DNA of 51,295 bases. Origin: CAKRHR01 sp964423195 (GTDB lineage Bacteria; Bacillota; Clostridia; Lachnospirales; Lachnospiraceae). The stretch covers positions 1 through 51,295 of the forward strand of contig CAYRDY010000005.1 in assembly GCA_964423195.1 (NCBI GenBank). Reading direction: 5' to 3'. Below the pieces are notes generated by a model. That model was not told the DNA's origin, made no database searches, and worked only from the letters and a program-made list of their open reading frames with translations. Below, piece by piece: positions 16,084 through 25,196 of this stretch (positions within the stretch are counted from its first letter, which is position 1; every line of letters starts with the position of its first letter). Both the position numbers and the translations under genes were made by a program.

Positions 16084-17586
16084 ATGGTTTTTTCGAGCAT
16101 GCTTTTTGTATTCGCTTTTTTTGCTGTGAACATTCTTGTGCATAGCCTTTGCAGGAGTATGAAGGCAAAAAATATCTGCCTTCTGGTTTCATCGCTTATC
16201 TTTTATAGCTGGTCGTCACTCGGCTTTGTGGCGATCATGCTGTTTGACGTGGCCGTGTGCTGGTTTTTTGCCCTGAAGATCGAAAAGCGCGAGGAGAGGA
16301 TCAAGGGCAGCGAAGCGATCAATCGCGATGAGAAGACCAGTCGCGAAGCGCAAAGCAATCGCGATGAGAAGATCAAGCGGGGCCTGCTCATCGGCTGTAT
16401 CGCGATCGTGATTCTGGTATTGGGCGTATTTAAGTACACCGAATTTATTCTCGAAAATTTCCGTCTGTTCACCGGAATACCCAAAGAGATTCCGGAGATC
16501 GCGCTTCCGCTGGGAATATCGTTTTATACTTTTCAGCTCATCTCCTATGTGGTGGATGTCTACCGGGGAAAAGTCGCCGCGCAGCGGCAGTTCTGGATGC
16601 TTTTGCTGTACGCGAGCCTGTTTCATCAGTGCGTGGCGGGTCCGATCGTGCGCTACGGCGATATCGAGAAGACGCTGAAAAAACGCCATACGACCACAGG
16701 ACAGCTCTCCCGCGGTATCAGCCGCTTTACAGTCGGGCTGGCCAAAAAAGCGATTCTGGCAAATTCCTGCGCCATTGTGGCCGACACCTTTTTTAAAGGG
16801 GACGCGAGTGCGCTGGCGGCAGCGCCGGCGGCCGGACTCTGGATTTCGGGACTCGCCTATATGCTGCAGATCTATCTGGATTTTTCAGCGTATTCCGACA
16901 TGGCGCGCGGGATGGGACTGATGTGCGGGTTCCATTACCCGGAGAATTTCAACTACCCTTATATCGCGGGTTCGATAAAGGATTTCTGGAAGCGCTGGCA
17001 TATCACCCTGAGCAGTTTTTTCAGGGATTATGTCTATATTCCTATGGGCGGCAGCCACTGCGGCAGGGGCCGACAGATTTTTAATCTCCTGGTCGTGTGG
17101 TTCCTGACCGGCCTCTGGCACGGCGCTTCATGGAACTATATCCTATGGGGACTGTACTTTTTTGTCATTCTGGTCATAGAGAAGTTTGTCATCGGTGAGA
17201 GACTGCAAAAGATTCCGGCTTTGATACGCCATATCGCAGTTTTGATCATCGTCTACTTTTGCTGGATCATCTTCAGATTTGAGGATCTGTCGTCGCTCGG
17301 AACAGTGCTTCTGGGGATGTTTTGCCTTAATGGAAATCCCCTCGTCAATCTTTTGTCGAAGTTTACGCTCAAATCCAACTGGCTGCTTCTGCTCGTGTCC
17401 ATCATAGGCTGTACGCCTCTGTGCAGCAGGATCAGACGCTGGCTAAAAAATCAGTCCAAAGAGCACACGGCCGTCATGTGGATCTACGCGGCGGTTGAGA
17501 TCATTCATCCGGTCCTGCTGTTGATTTTATCGGCGATGGTGCTCACCGGAAACAGCTATAACCCGTTTATTTACTGGAATTTCTGA
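16084..17586 (+). CDS. MBOAT-family O-acyltransferase (AlgI-like)
   Basis: A 500-residue polytopic membrane protein with ten or more hydrophobic segments. AlgI-type MBOAT signatures are LPLGISFYTFQLISYVVDVYRG, QCVAGPIVRY, DFSAYSDMARGMG, NYPYIAGSIKDFWKRWHITL and LTGLWHGASWNYILWG, whose H346 is the presumed catalytic histidine. Such proteins move acyl groups across the membrane to modify cell-surface polysaccharides. A charged loop at about residues 72-98 contains NRDEK twice, from a 17-base DNA repeat. The DHHW partner gene begins 12 bases downstream. Confidence 0.92.
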   Translation: MVFSSMLFVFAFFAVNILVHSLCRSMKAKNICLLVSSLIFYSWSSLGFVAIMLFDVAVCWFFALKIEKREERIKGSEAINRDEKTSREAQSNRDEKIKRGLLIGCIAIVILVLGVFKYTEFILENFRLFTGIPKEIPEIALPLGISFYTFQLISYVVDVYRGKVAAQRQFWMLLLYASLFHQCVAGPIVRYGDIEKTLKKRHTTTGQLSRGISRFTVGLAKKAILANSCAIVADTFFKGDASALAAAPAAGLWISGLAYMLQIYLDFSAYSDMARGMGLMCGFHYPENFNYPYIAGSIKDFWKRWHITLSSFFRDYVYIPMGGSHCGRGRQIFNLLVVWFLTGLWHGASWNYILWGLYFFVILVIEKFVIGERLQKIPALIRHIAVLIIVYFCWIIFRFEDLSSLGTVLLGMFCLNGNPLVNLLSKFTLKSNWLLLLVSIIGCTPLCSRIRRWLKNQSKEHTAVMWIYAAVEIIHPVLLLILSAMVLTGNSYNPFIYWNF

Positions 17587-17597
17587 TTGGAGACAAG

Positions 17598-18998
17598 ATG
17601 AATAGAGACAAACCGAATAAATACAGGAAGATAAAGAGAGAACAGCAGCTGAAAAGGATCTACAAAATCAAAAATATTGTCTTTTTTACAGTGCTTGGGA
17701 TATTTGCTGTGATCGGAGCGCTGTGGTTTTTGCGCCCCAAAGTGTCCGAGATCGAGAAGCGGGCGCTGACCGCTTTTCCAAAATTCACCCTGTCGGGGCT
17801 CATCGACGGCAGTTTTACCGAGGGCATTGACCAGTGGTACTCGGATACATACCCGCTGAGGGATCCTCTGATCAGCGGAGCGCACCAGTTGCAGGCGCTC
17901 TACGGCGATCGCTCTGAGCAGTTCATTGTGAAAAATGATTCCGCGGAGGAGATTCCTGATCCGACGGACAGCGAGCCTGCCACTGACGACACGGAATTCA
18001 CGTCGCAGACCGGCGATACCGCGGATACTGCGCAGGAGACTCCGGAAGATACGAAAGATACGGATGAAACCGATCTGCCTGACGGTACTGTCACGACGCC
18101 GGGGGAAATCATGGGGTCGGTCTATGTATCCGGGGATGGCGCCTACAGCCTGTATTATTTCAGCAAAATGCCCGCGGATCAGTATGCGCGGCTTTTAAAC
18201 CGCACCCATCAGGTCCTCGGCGAGGATGTCCAGGTCTATTCGCTGATCGCGCCGCTCAGTTCCGGCGTCGTGCTTGACCAGTCACTGGCAATCGATGTGG
18301 GCGCCAGCGATCAGAGAGAGGCGATCGAGTATATCAACAGCCAGATGGCATCCGGCGTCCATGCCTTGAATATTTTTGATACCCTGAAGCAGCATAATGC
18401 CGAATACATCTATTTCCGCACGGATCATCACTGGACGGCTCTGGGCGCTTACTATGCATATGTTGATTTCTGTAAGGAAAAGGGTTTGACTCCGCACGCG
18501 CTGGACCAGTTTGAGGAGAGAAATTATCCGGGATTTCTCGGCTATTTCTACTCGGAGACGCTCTCCAGTGCTATGAAAAATCATCCGGACACGGTGACGG
18601 CCTATGTGCCTGTGGACACAAACAACATGACCTTTGTGGACGTGAACGGCGCTGAGATGGCCTGGGAGATCATCACAGATGTGGAGGACTATGACACCGG
18701 CGCCAAGTACTATTGCTTCGCAGGGGCGGATCAGCCACTGTCCTACGTGCATAATCCGCGGATCAGCGACGGCAGCGCATGTGTCGTCATCAAGGATTCC
18801 TATGGGAATGCCTTTGTCCCGTTTCTGGTTGACCACTATGAGTATATCTACTGGATTGATTTCAGATATTACGATGGCACTCTGACGGATCTGGTCCATG
18901 AAAAAGACATCCGTGACGTGATTTACTGTCTGGATATCTATAACACGACCAGCAGCGACGCGCTCGCGCAGTTAGACCGCCTGGTGCCGGAACAGTGA
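17598..18998 (+). CDS. DHHW-motif extracytoplasmic protein, MBOAT partner
   Basis: A 466-residue protein with one N-terminal membrane anchor (about residues 27-45) after a basic cytoplasmic start. An acidic, Thr-rich linker covers roughly residues 115-170. The DHHW signature is D276-H277-H278-W279 (TDHHWTALGAYYAY), and S401 lies in KDSYGNAFVPFL, which resembles the SGNH/AlgJ-AlgX acyl-esterase-like fold. It likely completes transfer of acetyl groups from the MBOAT protein to an exported glycan. It converges on the desulfurase-like gene with only 11 bases between stops. Confidence 0.9.
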   Translation: MNRDKPNKYRKIKREQQLKRIYKIKNIVFFTVLGIFAVIGALWFLRPKVSEIEKRALTAFPKFTLSGLIDGSFTEGIDQWYSDTYPLRDPLISGAHQLQALYGDRSEQFIVKNDSAEEIPDPTDSEPATDDTEFTSQTGDTADTAQETPEDTKDTDETDLPDGTVTTPGEIMGSVYVSGDGAYSLYYFSKMPADQYARLLNRTHQVLGEDVQVYSLIAPLSSGVVLDQSLAIDVGASDQREAIEYINSQMASGVHALNIFDTLKQHNAEYIYFRTDHHWTALGAYYAYVDFCKEKGLTPHALDQFEERNYPGFLGYFYSETLSSAMKNHPDTVTAYVPVDTNNMTFVDVNGAEMAWEIITDVEDYDTGAKYYCFAGADQPLSYVHNPRISDGSACVVIKDSYGNAFVPFLVDHYEYIYWIDFRYYDGTLTDLVHEKDIRDVIYCLDIYNTTSSDALAQLDRLVPEQ

Positions 18999-19009
18999 CT
19001 TTGATGGCG

Positions 19010-20176
19010 TCAGACGATCATTTCCAGCGCGCTGATGGCTGTCTCCACCTCCTGAGTCGTATTTTCAGGCCCGAAGGAAAAGCGGAGGGTCCCGGCGGGG
19101 TAAGTGCCCAGCACTCTGTGGGCATTCGGCGCGCAGTGCAGGCCAACTCTGGCCATGATGCCAAATTTTGTGTCCAGCAGATCGGCGGCCTCGGCCATGT
19201 CAATCGTCAGCGTCTGCACGGACACCACGGCGCATCGCTCTGCGCAGTCATCCGGGCCTGCGATGCGGATCTTTTTCTGCAGCGGGTCAAGGCTGCGCAG
19301 CCCTTGAATGAATGATTCGGTCAGGGCCATCTCTTGGGCGCGGTTTTGACCCATCATTCGAAAATCATCGCGCACGCAATATTTAAGGGCGGCATTCAGC
19401 CCGTAAATGCCCGGCAGATTCGGCGTCCCCGCCTCAAAACGGTCGGGCAGAAAATCCGGCATCTCCTCCGTATGGGAGATGCTTCCGGTGCCGCCGCAGA
19501 TCAGCGGTTCCATGAGCGCCGCCAGCCTGTCCGTGACCAGAAAGCCGCCGATGCCGGCAGGACCGCGAAGTCCCTTGTGCCCGGAGAATGCCAGGGCGTC
19601 GATGTGCATCGCCTTCATGTCGATCGGCAGTACGCCTGCAGTCTGCGCGCTGTCGACGATGAAAAAAAGATCGTGCGCGGCACATATCTGTCCGATTTTG
19701 TCCAACGGCATGACCGTCCCGCAGACATTGGAGGCGTGCAGGGCAATGATCGCCCGCGTATTCGGCCGGATCAGCGGTTCGATCGATTCAGACATCAGGC
19801 GGCCGTCCCCGCTGCAGGGAATGCGGCTGAATGTCACGCCGCGCGTTTCGAGCTGCCGCAGCGGGCGCATCACCGCGTTGTGTTCCATGGCAGTCACCAG
19901 GACATGGTCGCCGGCTTTCAGGAAACCTTTGAGAATAAAGTTTAAACTTGCGGTGATGCCGGAGGTAAAGATCACATTGGCGGGCCTGTCAAAATGAAAC
20001 AGGCGGCAGAGCAGTTCGCGCGTCTCGAAGACGGTCTCCTCGGCTGTGTAGGCGCGGCCATAGCCGCCGCGGTTGACATTCGCGCCGTTGTGCCGCATAT
20101 ATTCTGTCATCGCCTCGATGACGCCGGGCGCTTTTGGAAAGGAAGTGCCGGCATGGTCCAAATAAATCTGATGCAT
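19010..20176 (-). CDS. Cysteine desulfurase-like class V PLP enzyme
   Basis: A 388-residue class V aminotransferase-fold enzyme that probably mobilises sulfur or selenium. The PLP lysine is K201 in FSGHKGLRGPAG; the candidate catalytic cysteine is C348 in RVGLHCAPNAHRVLGT. The C-terminal TLRFSFGPENTTQEV suggests the EF2568/TIGR01977 group linked to selenium metabolism, rather than IscS/NifS. I chose the start at 20176 because MHQIYLDHAGTS matches the family and GAGGT lies upstream; an ATG at 20191 adds five residues. It is divergent from the YedE operon. Confidence 0.9.
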   Translation of the reverse strand: MHQIYLDHAGTSFPKAPGVIEAMTEYMRHNGANVNRGGYGRAYTAEETVFETRELLCRLFHFDRPANVIFTSGITASLNFILKGFLKAGDHVLVTAMEHNAVMRPLRQLETRGVTFSRIPCSGDGRLMSESIEPLIRPNTRAIIALHASNVCGTVMPLDKIGQICAAHDLFFIVDSAQTAGVLPIDMKAMHIDALAFSGHKGLRGPAGIGGFLVTDRLAALMEPLICGGTGSISHTEEMPDFLPDRFEAGTPNLPGIYGLNAALKYCVRDDFRMMGQNRAQEMALTESFIQGLRSLDPLQKKIRIAGPDDCAERCAVVSVQTLTIDMAEAADLLDTKFGIMARVGLHCAPNAHRVLGTYPAGTLRFSFGPENTTQEVETAISALEMIV

Positions 20177-20264
20177 ACGATACCTCGCCATGTGGATAGA
20201 ACCTGGGGTTTTTGTCGCAGAGCAATACGTTGCCGTCTGCCGAAAACTGCAGGTTTAAATTTTT

Positions 20265-20295
20265 TTATGGAAAAATGATAGAATGATGATATAAT
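20265..20295 (+). promoter_or_regulatory. Probable promoter of the YedE operon
   Basis: A perfect -10 TATAAT lies at 20290-20295 in the divergent spacer, 45 bases before the yedE ATG. The -35 is weak (TTATGG at 20265-20270, 19-base spacing). Confidence 0.55.
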
Positions 20296-20340
20296 AAGTG
20301 TTGATGAAAGTCAATAGAAATTCAACAGGAGGGAAAGTTG

Positions 20341-21426
20341 ATGAAGAAGAATGAGAAGCTTACGATCATTATTGCAGGTGTCATCATCGGACTGATCGCG
20401 GTATGTCTGGTCTTTTTCGGGAATCCGGCCAATATGGGCTTTTGTATTGCCTGCTTTCTGAGGGATACGGTCGGCGGTCTGGGTCTGCACCGCGCCGGCG
20501 CTGTGCAGTACATCCGTCCGGAGATCATCGGACTGGTGCTCGGCTCATGTATTCTCGCCATCGCGACGAGGGAATTTAAGCCGAGGGGCGGCTCGGCGCC
20601 GTTGACGCGGTTTGTCACTGGGTTTATTGTGATGATCGGGTGTCTGATGTTTCTGGGCTGCCCGTTCCGCATGGTGCTGCGCCTGGCAGGCGGCGATCTG
20701 AACGCGGCTCTGGGCTTGATCGGCTTTGTCGCCGGTATTCTGTTCGGCGTCGTATTCCTCAAGAAAGGCTATTCGTTAAAGCGGACATACAAGATGCAGG
20801 TCACGGAGGGCGCCATATTCCCGGCGGTTCAGATCACCTTTTTGGTGCTGCTCATCGCTGCCCCGGCATTCATTTTCTTCTCCGAGGCGGGGGCCGGTCC
20901 TGGGGCTATGCATGCGCCGCTGCTGATCTCGCTGGCGGCGGGACTGATCGTGGGCGCGCTGGCCCAGCGCACAAGGCTGTGCATGGTCGGCGGCATCCGC
21001 GACGCGGTGCTGTTTCGCGAGTGGAAGCTGTTGCTTGGATTTCTGGCGATCTTTGTCAGCGCCCTGTTCGGCAATGTGATCCTGACCGCTGTCACGGGAA
21101 CGTCATTCTTTCATCTCGGATTCGCGGGTCAGGCGATCGCGCACACGGACGGTCTGTGGAATGCGCTCGGCATGGCTCTGGCGGGATTCGGCTGTGTCCT
21201 GCTCGGCGGCTGTCCGCTGCGCCAGCTGATCCTGGCAGGGGAGGGCAATACGGACTCGGCGATCACCGTGTTCGGCATGATGATCGGCGCGGCGTTCGCC
21301 CACAATTTCGGGCTTGCGTCCTCAGCTGACGGGCCGACCATGAACGGTCGGATCGCCGTGGTGATCGGTTTTGTCGTCCTGATCGTGATCGCCTGCATGA
21401 ATACATTCAGAAAAAAGGAAGCTTGA
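20341..21426 (+). CDS. yedE: YedE-type selenium/sulfur transporter
   Basis: A 361-residue membrane protein of the YeeE/YedE family with about nine to ten hydrophobic segments. Family cysteines occur in GNPANMGFCIACFLRD (C35, C38), FLGCPFRM, RTRLCMVGGIRD and LLGGCPLRQL; the last two resemble the half-repeats that hand thiosulfate through E. coli YeeE. The N-terminal GLHRAGAVQYIRPEIIG matches what I recall of selenium-associated YedE. The ATG at 20341 follows AGGAGGG (20327-20333). The tusA-like gene follows after 14 bases, supporting selenium or thiosulfate/sulfur import and relay. Confidence 0.87.
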   Translation: MKKNEKLTIIIAGVIIGLIAVCLVFFGNPANMGFCIACFLRDTVGGLGLHRAGAVQYIRPEIIGLVLGSCILAIATREFKPRGGSAPLTRFVTGFIVMIGCLMFLGCPFRMVLRLAGGDLNAALGLIGFVAGILFGVVFLKKGYSLKRTYKMQVTEGAIFPAVQITFLVLLIAAPAFIFFSEAGAGPGAMHAPLLISLAAGLIVGALAQRTRLCMVGGIRDAVLFREWKLLLGFLAIFVSALFGNVILTAVTGTSFFHLGFAGQAIAHTDGLWNALGMALAGFGCVLLGGCPLRQLILAGEGNTDSAITVFGMMIGAAFAHNFGLASSADGPTMNGRIAVVIGFVVLIVIACMNTFRKKEA

Positions 21427-21440
21427 GATAGGAGGAGCCT

Positions 21441-21647
21441 ATGAAAACGATCGATGCCAGAGGGCTCTCATGCCCTGAGCCGGTGATCATGGCTGAAAAC
21501 GCCATGCGTTCCGGCGAGAAAGAATATCAGGTGCTGGTGGACAACGTTGTCTCTAAGGAAAATGTCACCCGCTTTGCCACTCACCAGGGCTATCGGGTCG
21601 AATGTGAGGAGAGAGACGGCGAGTATACGCTGACCCTGAGCCGGTAA
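21441..21647 (+). CDS. TusA-like sulfur/selenium carrier
   Basis: A 68-residue TusA-fold protein with the carrier motif RGLSCPEPV, where C11 would hold a persulfide or selenide. It resembles the N-terminal domain of selenium-linked YedF, but the usual C-terminal DsrE-like half of YedF is absent. It sits between yedE and DUF3343, so it may accept the chalcogen from the transporter. AGGAGG precedes the ATG. A thiosulfate-type YeeE/YeeD pair is the main alternative. Confidence 0.9.
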   Translation: MKTIDARGLSCPEPVIMAENAMRSGEKEYQVLVDNVVSKENVTRFATHQGYRVECEERDGEYTLTLSR

Positions 21648-21786
21648 AACGGCACGAGACAGGCCGAAGACAAATTGCCCGTCGACGGCGGAGGAGACGG
21701 GCGAAGAGATTTTGGCCGTTGATGGCTGGCGGCACAGAGATAGCGACCCGCGGACATTTTCCGCCGACGGCGGGACGGAGAGAATC

Positions 21787-22053
21787 ATGTACACTTATAT
21801 CGCGACATTTTATTCACATTTTGCGGCCATGCAGTTTCAGCGCCTGTGCGGGAGCCTCGGAGTGGCGGCCCGTCTGATGCCGGTGCCGCGGAGCCTGAGC
21901 TCATCCTGCGGCACCTGTGTCCGCTTTTCGGGGTCATTTGCGACGAGAGATATCCCTGAGCCGCTGAAGTCCGTCGAGGAGATGGAGCAGATCGTATCTG
22001 TGACTGAGGATGGCCGCTACATCAAAGTCATTGACCGGATACAGGAGATGTAG
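21787..22053 (+). CDS. DUF3343 putative Se/S carrier
   Basis: An 88-residue protein of the DUF3343 family: YIATFYSHFAAMQFQRLC, then PVPRSLSSSCGTCVRF with two cysteines (C41, C44). DUF3343 proteins recur beside YedE/YedF and are presumed sulfur or selenium carriers, though no activity is established. The ATG at 21787 follows GGAG at 21777-21780; a longer upstream frame from 21712 is not family-like. A 139-base GC-rich spacer separates it from the TusA-like gene. Confidence 0.85.
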   Translation: MYTYIATFYSHFAAMQFQRLCGSLGVAARLMPVPRSLSSSCGTCVRFSGSFATRDIPEPLKSVEEMEQIVSVTEDGRYIKVIDRIQEM

Positions 22054-22108
22054 GGAAAAATAAAAATAATATAGTAGGTCTATGGTCTCGACACATAGAT
22101 GATAAAAG

Positions 22109-22152
22109 TGAGCCGTAATTTCATTAGATGAAGGGAATTACGGCTCATTTTG
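22109..22152 (+). terminator. Terminator after the YedE cluster
   Basis: A perfect 12-bp stem, TGAGCCGTAATT (22109-22120) with AATTACGGCTCA (22136-22147), is followed by TTTTG. The arms contain CCGTAAT, which also occurs in the tandem repeat beside the araC promoter. Confidence 0.8.
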
Positions 22153-22189
22153 AACACAAAATATATCAAAAATGAGACAATTTTAATCA

Positions 22190-22218
22190 TTTAACCAATA
22201 TATTTTAAATGATATAAT
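22190..22218 (+). promoter_or_regulatory. Probable promoter of the Opp/Dpp operon
   Basis: A perfect -10 TATAAT (22213-22218) has a weak -35 TTTAAC (22190-22195) at 17 bases. A weak -35 fits a promoter that needs an activator. It lies 34 bases before the first permease gene in an AT-rich stretch. Confidence 0.6.
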
Positions 22219-22251
22219 CTGTCAAAAAGAAACGAATTGTGGAGGTTAGAC

Positions 22252-23217
22252 ATGTTCCGGTTTATAGCAAAAAGAATCTTGTTAATGATACCGGTGCTGT
22301 TGGGCGTAATTACAATTATTTTTGTACTTTCTGTGCTGACACCCGGTGATCCTGTGGAACAGATTGTGGGATCGGATGCACCCCCTGAGGTCAGAGAGGC
22401 CAAAAGAGAGGAGCTCGGACTCAATGATCCGGTCATTGTCCAATGGGGCCGTTATATTGTGAACCTGGTGACGAAAGGTGATTTTGGGACTTCCTATCGG
22501 ACCAAACAGCCTGTGATCAATGATATTATCGCAAGAATGCCGAAGACACTGCAGTTAGCGGCATGGTCACTGTTGGTAGCGCTAGCCGTGGGGCTGCCAT
22601 TGGGCATTGTGTCGGCCGTATATCATAATTCATGGATTGACCGGCTGTCCGTATTTATATCACTGATTGCTCAGTCAGTGCCGCAGTTTTGGTTGGGTTT
22701 GATGTTGATTATTATTTTCTCCGTCAAGCTGGGATGGCTGCCGTCAGCCGGTGTATGGGAGGTCAAAGGATGGATTTTACCCGTCGCGACATGTGGGCTT
22801 GGTTCCGCGGCAGGTATCGCAAGAATGACGCGCACCTGTATGCTGGATGTGATTCGTTCCGACTATATCCGGACAGCGCGTGCCAAAGGTCAGAAAGAAT
22901 ATGTTGTTATCTGGAAGCATGCTTTGAAAAATGCGCTGATACCGATTATTACCAATATTGGCGGGTGTATCGGTGGCCTGCTCGGCGGCGCAGTGACGAT
23001 TGAGACAGTATTCGCGGTTCCAGGGATCGGGAAATATATGGTGGATTCCCTGAATGCCCGTGATTTTCCGGCGGTACGTGGAGGCGTATTATTCCTTGCG
23101 ATCGTGTTAAGCGTCGTTTATCTGGTGGTAGATATCGGGTATGCATTTGTCGACCCAAGAATTATGGCAAAATACAAGAGAAAGACAACTAGAAGAACTG
23201 CGGATACAGCAGCATAA
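22252..23217 (+). CDS. Opp/Dpp-type ABC permease, DppB-like
   Basis: First permease (321 aa) of a peptide/nickel-class ABC importer. It starts FRFIAKRILLMIPVLLGVI, has about six membrane helices, a large extracellular loop after helix 1 (TPGDPVEQIVG) and the EAA cytoplasmic loop DYIRTARAKGQKEYVVIWKH that docks on the ATPases. The ATG at 22252 is preceded by TGGAGG; a TTG at 22237 is less likely. The second permease follows after 12 bases. Confidence 0.93.
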   Translation: MFRFIAKRILLMIPVLLGVITIIFVLSVLTPGDPVEQIVGSDAPPEVREAKREELGLNDPVIVQWGRYIVNLVTKGDFGTSYRTKQPVINDIIARMPKTLQLAAWSLLVALAVGLPLGIVSAVYHNSWIDRLSVFISLIAQSVPQFWLGLMLIIIFSVKLGWLPSAGVWEVKGWILPVATCGLGSAAGIARMTRTCMLDVIRSDYIRTARAKGQKEYVVIWKHALKNALIPIITNIGGCIGGLLGGAVTIETVFAVPGIGKYMVDSLNARDFPAVRGGVLFLAIVLSVVYLVVDIGYAFVDPRIMAKYKRKTTRRTADTAA

Positions 23218-23229
23218 GGAGGCGAGAGA

Positions 23230-24153
23230 ATGGCAAAGATTTATACGCCGGCGATGGCGGCTTACGATAAGAAACACAAGAAAAGTAATAAAGATCAAAG
23301 CAGAGTGAGAAAAGAAACAACACCATTTAAGGAATCCATGCGCAGGCTGTTCAAAAACAAGCTTGCTGTGGGTGGCCTGATTTTTATTATTCTGATGGTC
23401 GTCGTAGCTGTGCTGGCTTCTGTACTGGCGCCGTATGATCCGAACGCACAGGATTACAGTGCGGTGCTTGCAGAGCCTAGCAGGGAACATTGGTTTGGCA
23501 CGGACAATTATGGCAGGGATATTTTTTCAAGAGTGATGTTTGGCGCCCGAATTTCTGTACCCATCGGTTTTTGCTGTGCTGTGTCCAGCATGGCTTGCGG
23601 CGCGGTGCTGGGCGTGATTGCCGCATATTATGGCGGTGCGGTCGAGGAAGTGATTATGCGCGTCTGCGATATGTTTCAGGCAATTCCCGCTATGCTGTTG
23701 GCACTGGCGGTTTTGGCTGCGCTAGGCAACGGCCTAGGCAACCTGATTATTGCCAATATGATTGCTTTGACGCCGGCTTATACGCGCGTTGCCAGAGGCG
23801 CGATTTATACGGTAAAGGAATGCGATTTTATTGAAGCGTCCAGAGCACTCGGCGCTGGAAATTTGCGCCAGATGTTCGTACATATGCTGCCGAATGCCCT
23901 GGGACCGATTATCATTCAGACAGCCAGTGGATCGGCAGGCGCCATTCTTGTCGTATCAGGCCTCAGTTATCTGGGTCTGGGCATTGTCCCGCCGACAGCT
24001 GAGTGGGGCGCAATGGTTTCTGAAGCGCGCACTTTTCTGACGACGGCATCCTACTATATTTTGTTCCCTGGACTGATGATTGTTCTGACGGTTTTGGCGA
24101 TCAATCTCTTTGGCGACGGACTCAGGGATGCACTTGATCCGAAAATGAAATAA
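23230..24153 (+). CDS. Opp/Dpp-type ABC permease, DppC-like
   Basis: Second permease (307 aa). A charged cytoplasmic N-terminus of about 45 residues precedes helix 1 (LAVGGLIFIILMVVVAVLAS). EHWFGTDNYGRDIFSRVMFGARIS is the DppC hallmark after that helix, and the EAA loop is DFIEASRALGAGNLRQMFVH. It pairs with the upstream DppB-like permease to form the pore. RBS AAGGAGG; the ATPase gene follows after 14 bases. Confidence 0.93.
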   Translation: MAKIYTPAMAAYDKKHKKSNKDQSRVRKETTPFKESMRRLFKNKLAVGGLIFIILMVVVAVLASVLAPYDPNAQDYSAVLAEPSREHWFGTDNYGRDIFSRVMFGARISVPIGFCCAVSSMACGAVLGVIAAYYGGAVEEVIMRVCDMFQAIPAMLLALAVLAALGNGLGNLIIANMIALTPAYTRVARGAIYTVKECDFIEASRALGAGNLRQMFVHMLPNALGPIIIQTASGSAGAILVVSGLSYLGLGIVPPTAEWGAMVSEARTFLTTASYYILFPGLMIVLTVLAINLFGDGLRDALDPKMK

Positions 24154-24167
24154 TCCGGAGGTAGACA

Positions 24168-25181
24168 ATGGCTGATCAAAATGCGACGACGGAAGATGCC
24201 CTTCTGGATATCCGCAATCTTGTGATTCATTATGAGACAGAGGATGGCATCGTTGAAGCGGTCAATAATATATCTTTTAAATTGAGAAAGGGAGAGGCTC
24301 TGGGTCTGGTGGGTGAAACAGGCGCTGGAAAGACGACCGTGTGCCTCTCTGTGATGGGGCTTCTCCCTAGTCCTCCTGCACATGTCATTCAGGGGGAGAT
24401 CATTTATAACGGAGAAAATATTCTGGAAATGTCGCCCAAAAAATTGCGAACAATCCGGGGAAATGAGATCGGCATGATTTTTCAGGATCCGATGACATCA
24501 TTGAATCCGGTATTTACAATTGGCAATCAGGTCGCCGAGGTGATACATCTGCACAATCATATCTCCAAAGCTGAGGCTGAGGTAAAGGCCATAGAAATGC
24601 TGGAATCCGTCGGTATTCCTGCTGACCGTTTTTCGGAGTACCCGCATCAGTTTTCCGGTGGTATGAAACAGCGTGTTGTGATTGCAATCGCCTTGGCATG
24701 CAATCCGCAGCTCCTTCTGGCTGATGAGCCGACAACGGCTTTGGATGTGACGATTCAGGCGCAGGTGCTGGCGGCGATCAGGAAGCTCCGTCAACAGTTG
24801 GGAACGGCATTGGTGCTGGTCACACATGATCTGGGAATTGTTGCGGACAATTGTGACAAGTGCGCGATTGTCTACGCCGGAGAGATTGTGGAGTACGGAA
24901 CGGTGGAGCAGTTTTTTGACCATCCAAGCCATCCGTATGCGGTGGGACTTTTGCAGTCAATTCCAAGCCTCGACACGGATGTGGAGCGGCTGAAACCAAT
25001 CCCCGGACTGATGAGTGATCCGATGGATTTGCCGCCATACTGCAGTTTTTACGATCGCTGCGAACACAGATGTGACGCATGCAAGGCGGGTGAGCCGCCA
25101 CTGGTTGATATCGGAGATGGCCATCTTGTGAAATGTGTGCTTTTTGCCGGGCAGGATAAGCAAGAAAAACAGGGTGAGTAG
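24168..25181 (+). CDS. Opp/Dpp-type ABC ATPase, DppD-like
   Basis: First ATPase (337 aa). Walker A GETGAGKTT is at residues 49-57; the Q loop MIFQDPMTSLNPVF, signature FSGGMKQRVVIAIAL, Walker B LLLADEPTTALDVTIQAQ and THDLGIVAD complete the ATP site. The C-terminal oligopeptide-transport domain has four cysteines (CSFYDRCEHRCDAC), which in some homologues bind an iron-sulfur cluster. Part of a five-gene importer operon. Confidence 0.94.
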   Translation: MADQNATTEDALLDIRNLVIHYETEDGIVEAVNNISFKLRKGEALGLVGETGAGKTTVCLSVMGLLPSPPAHVIQGEIIYNGENILEMSPKKLRTIRGNEIGMIFQDPMTSLNPVFTIGNQVAEVIHLHNHISKAEAEVKAIEMLESVGIPADRFSEYPHQFSGGMKQRVVIAIALACNPQLLLADEPTTALDVTIQAQVLAAIRKLRQQLGTALVLVTHDLGIVADNCDKCAIVYAGEIVEYGTVEQFFDHPSHPYAVGLLQSIPSLDTDVERLKPIPGLMSDPMDLPPYCSFYDRCEHRCDACKAGEPPLVDIGDGHLVKCVLFAGQDKQEKQGE

Positions 25182-25196
25182 GGGGAGAGTATATCC

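Noticed and set aside
19407..19997. Long plus-strand frames opposite the desulfurase-like gene
   Set aside because: They are shadows of a well-supported minus-strand PLP enzyme and show no family features or ribosome binding sites.
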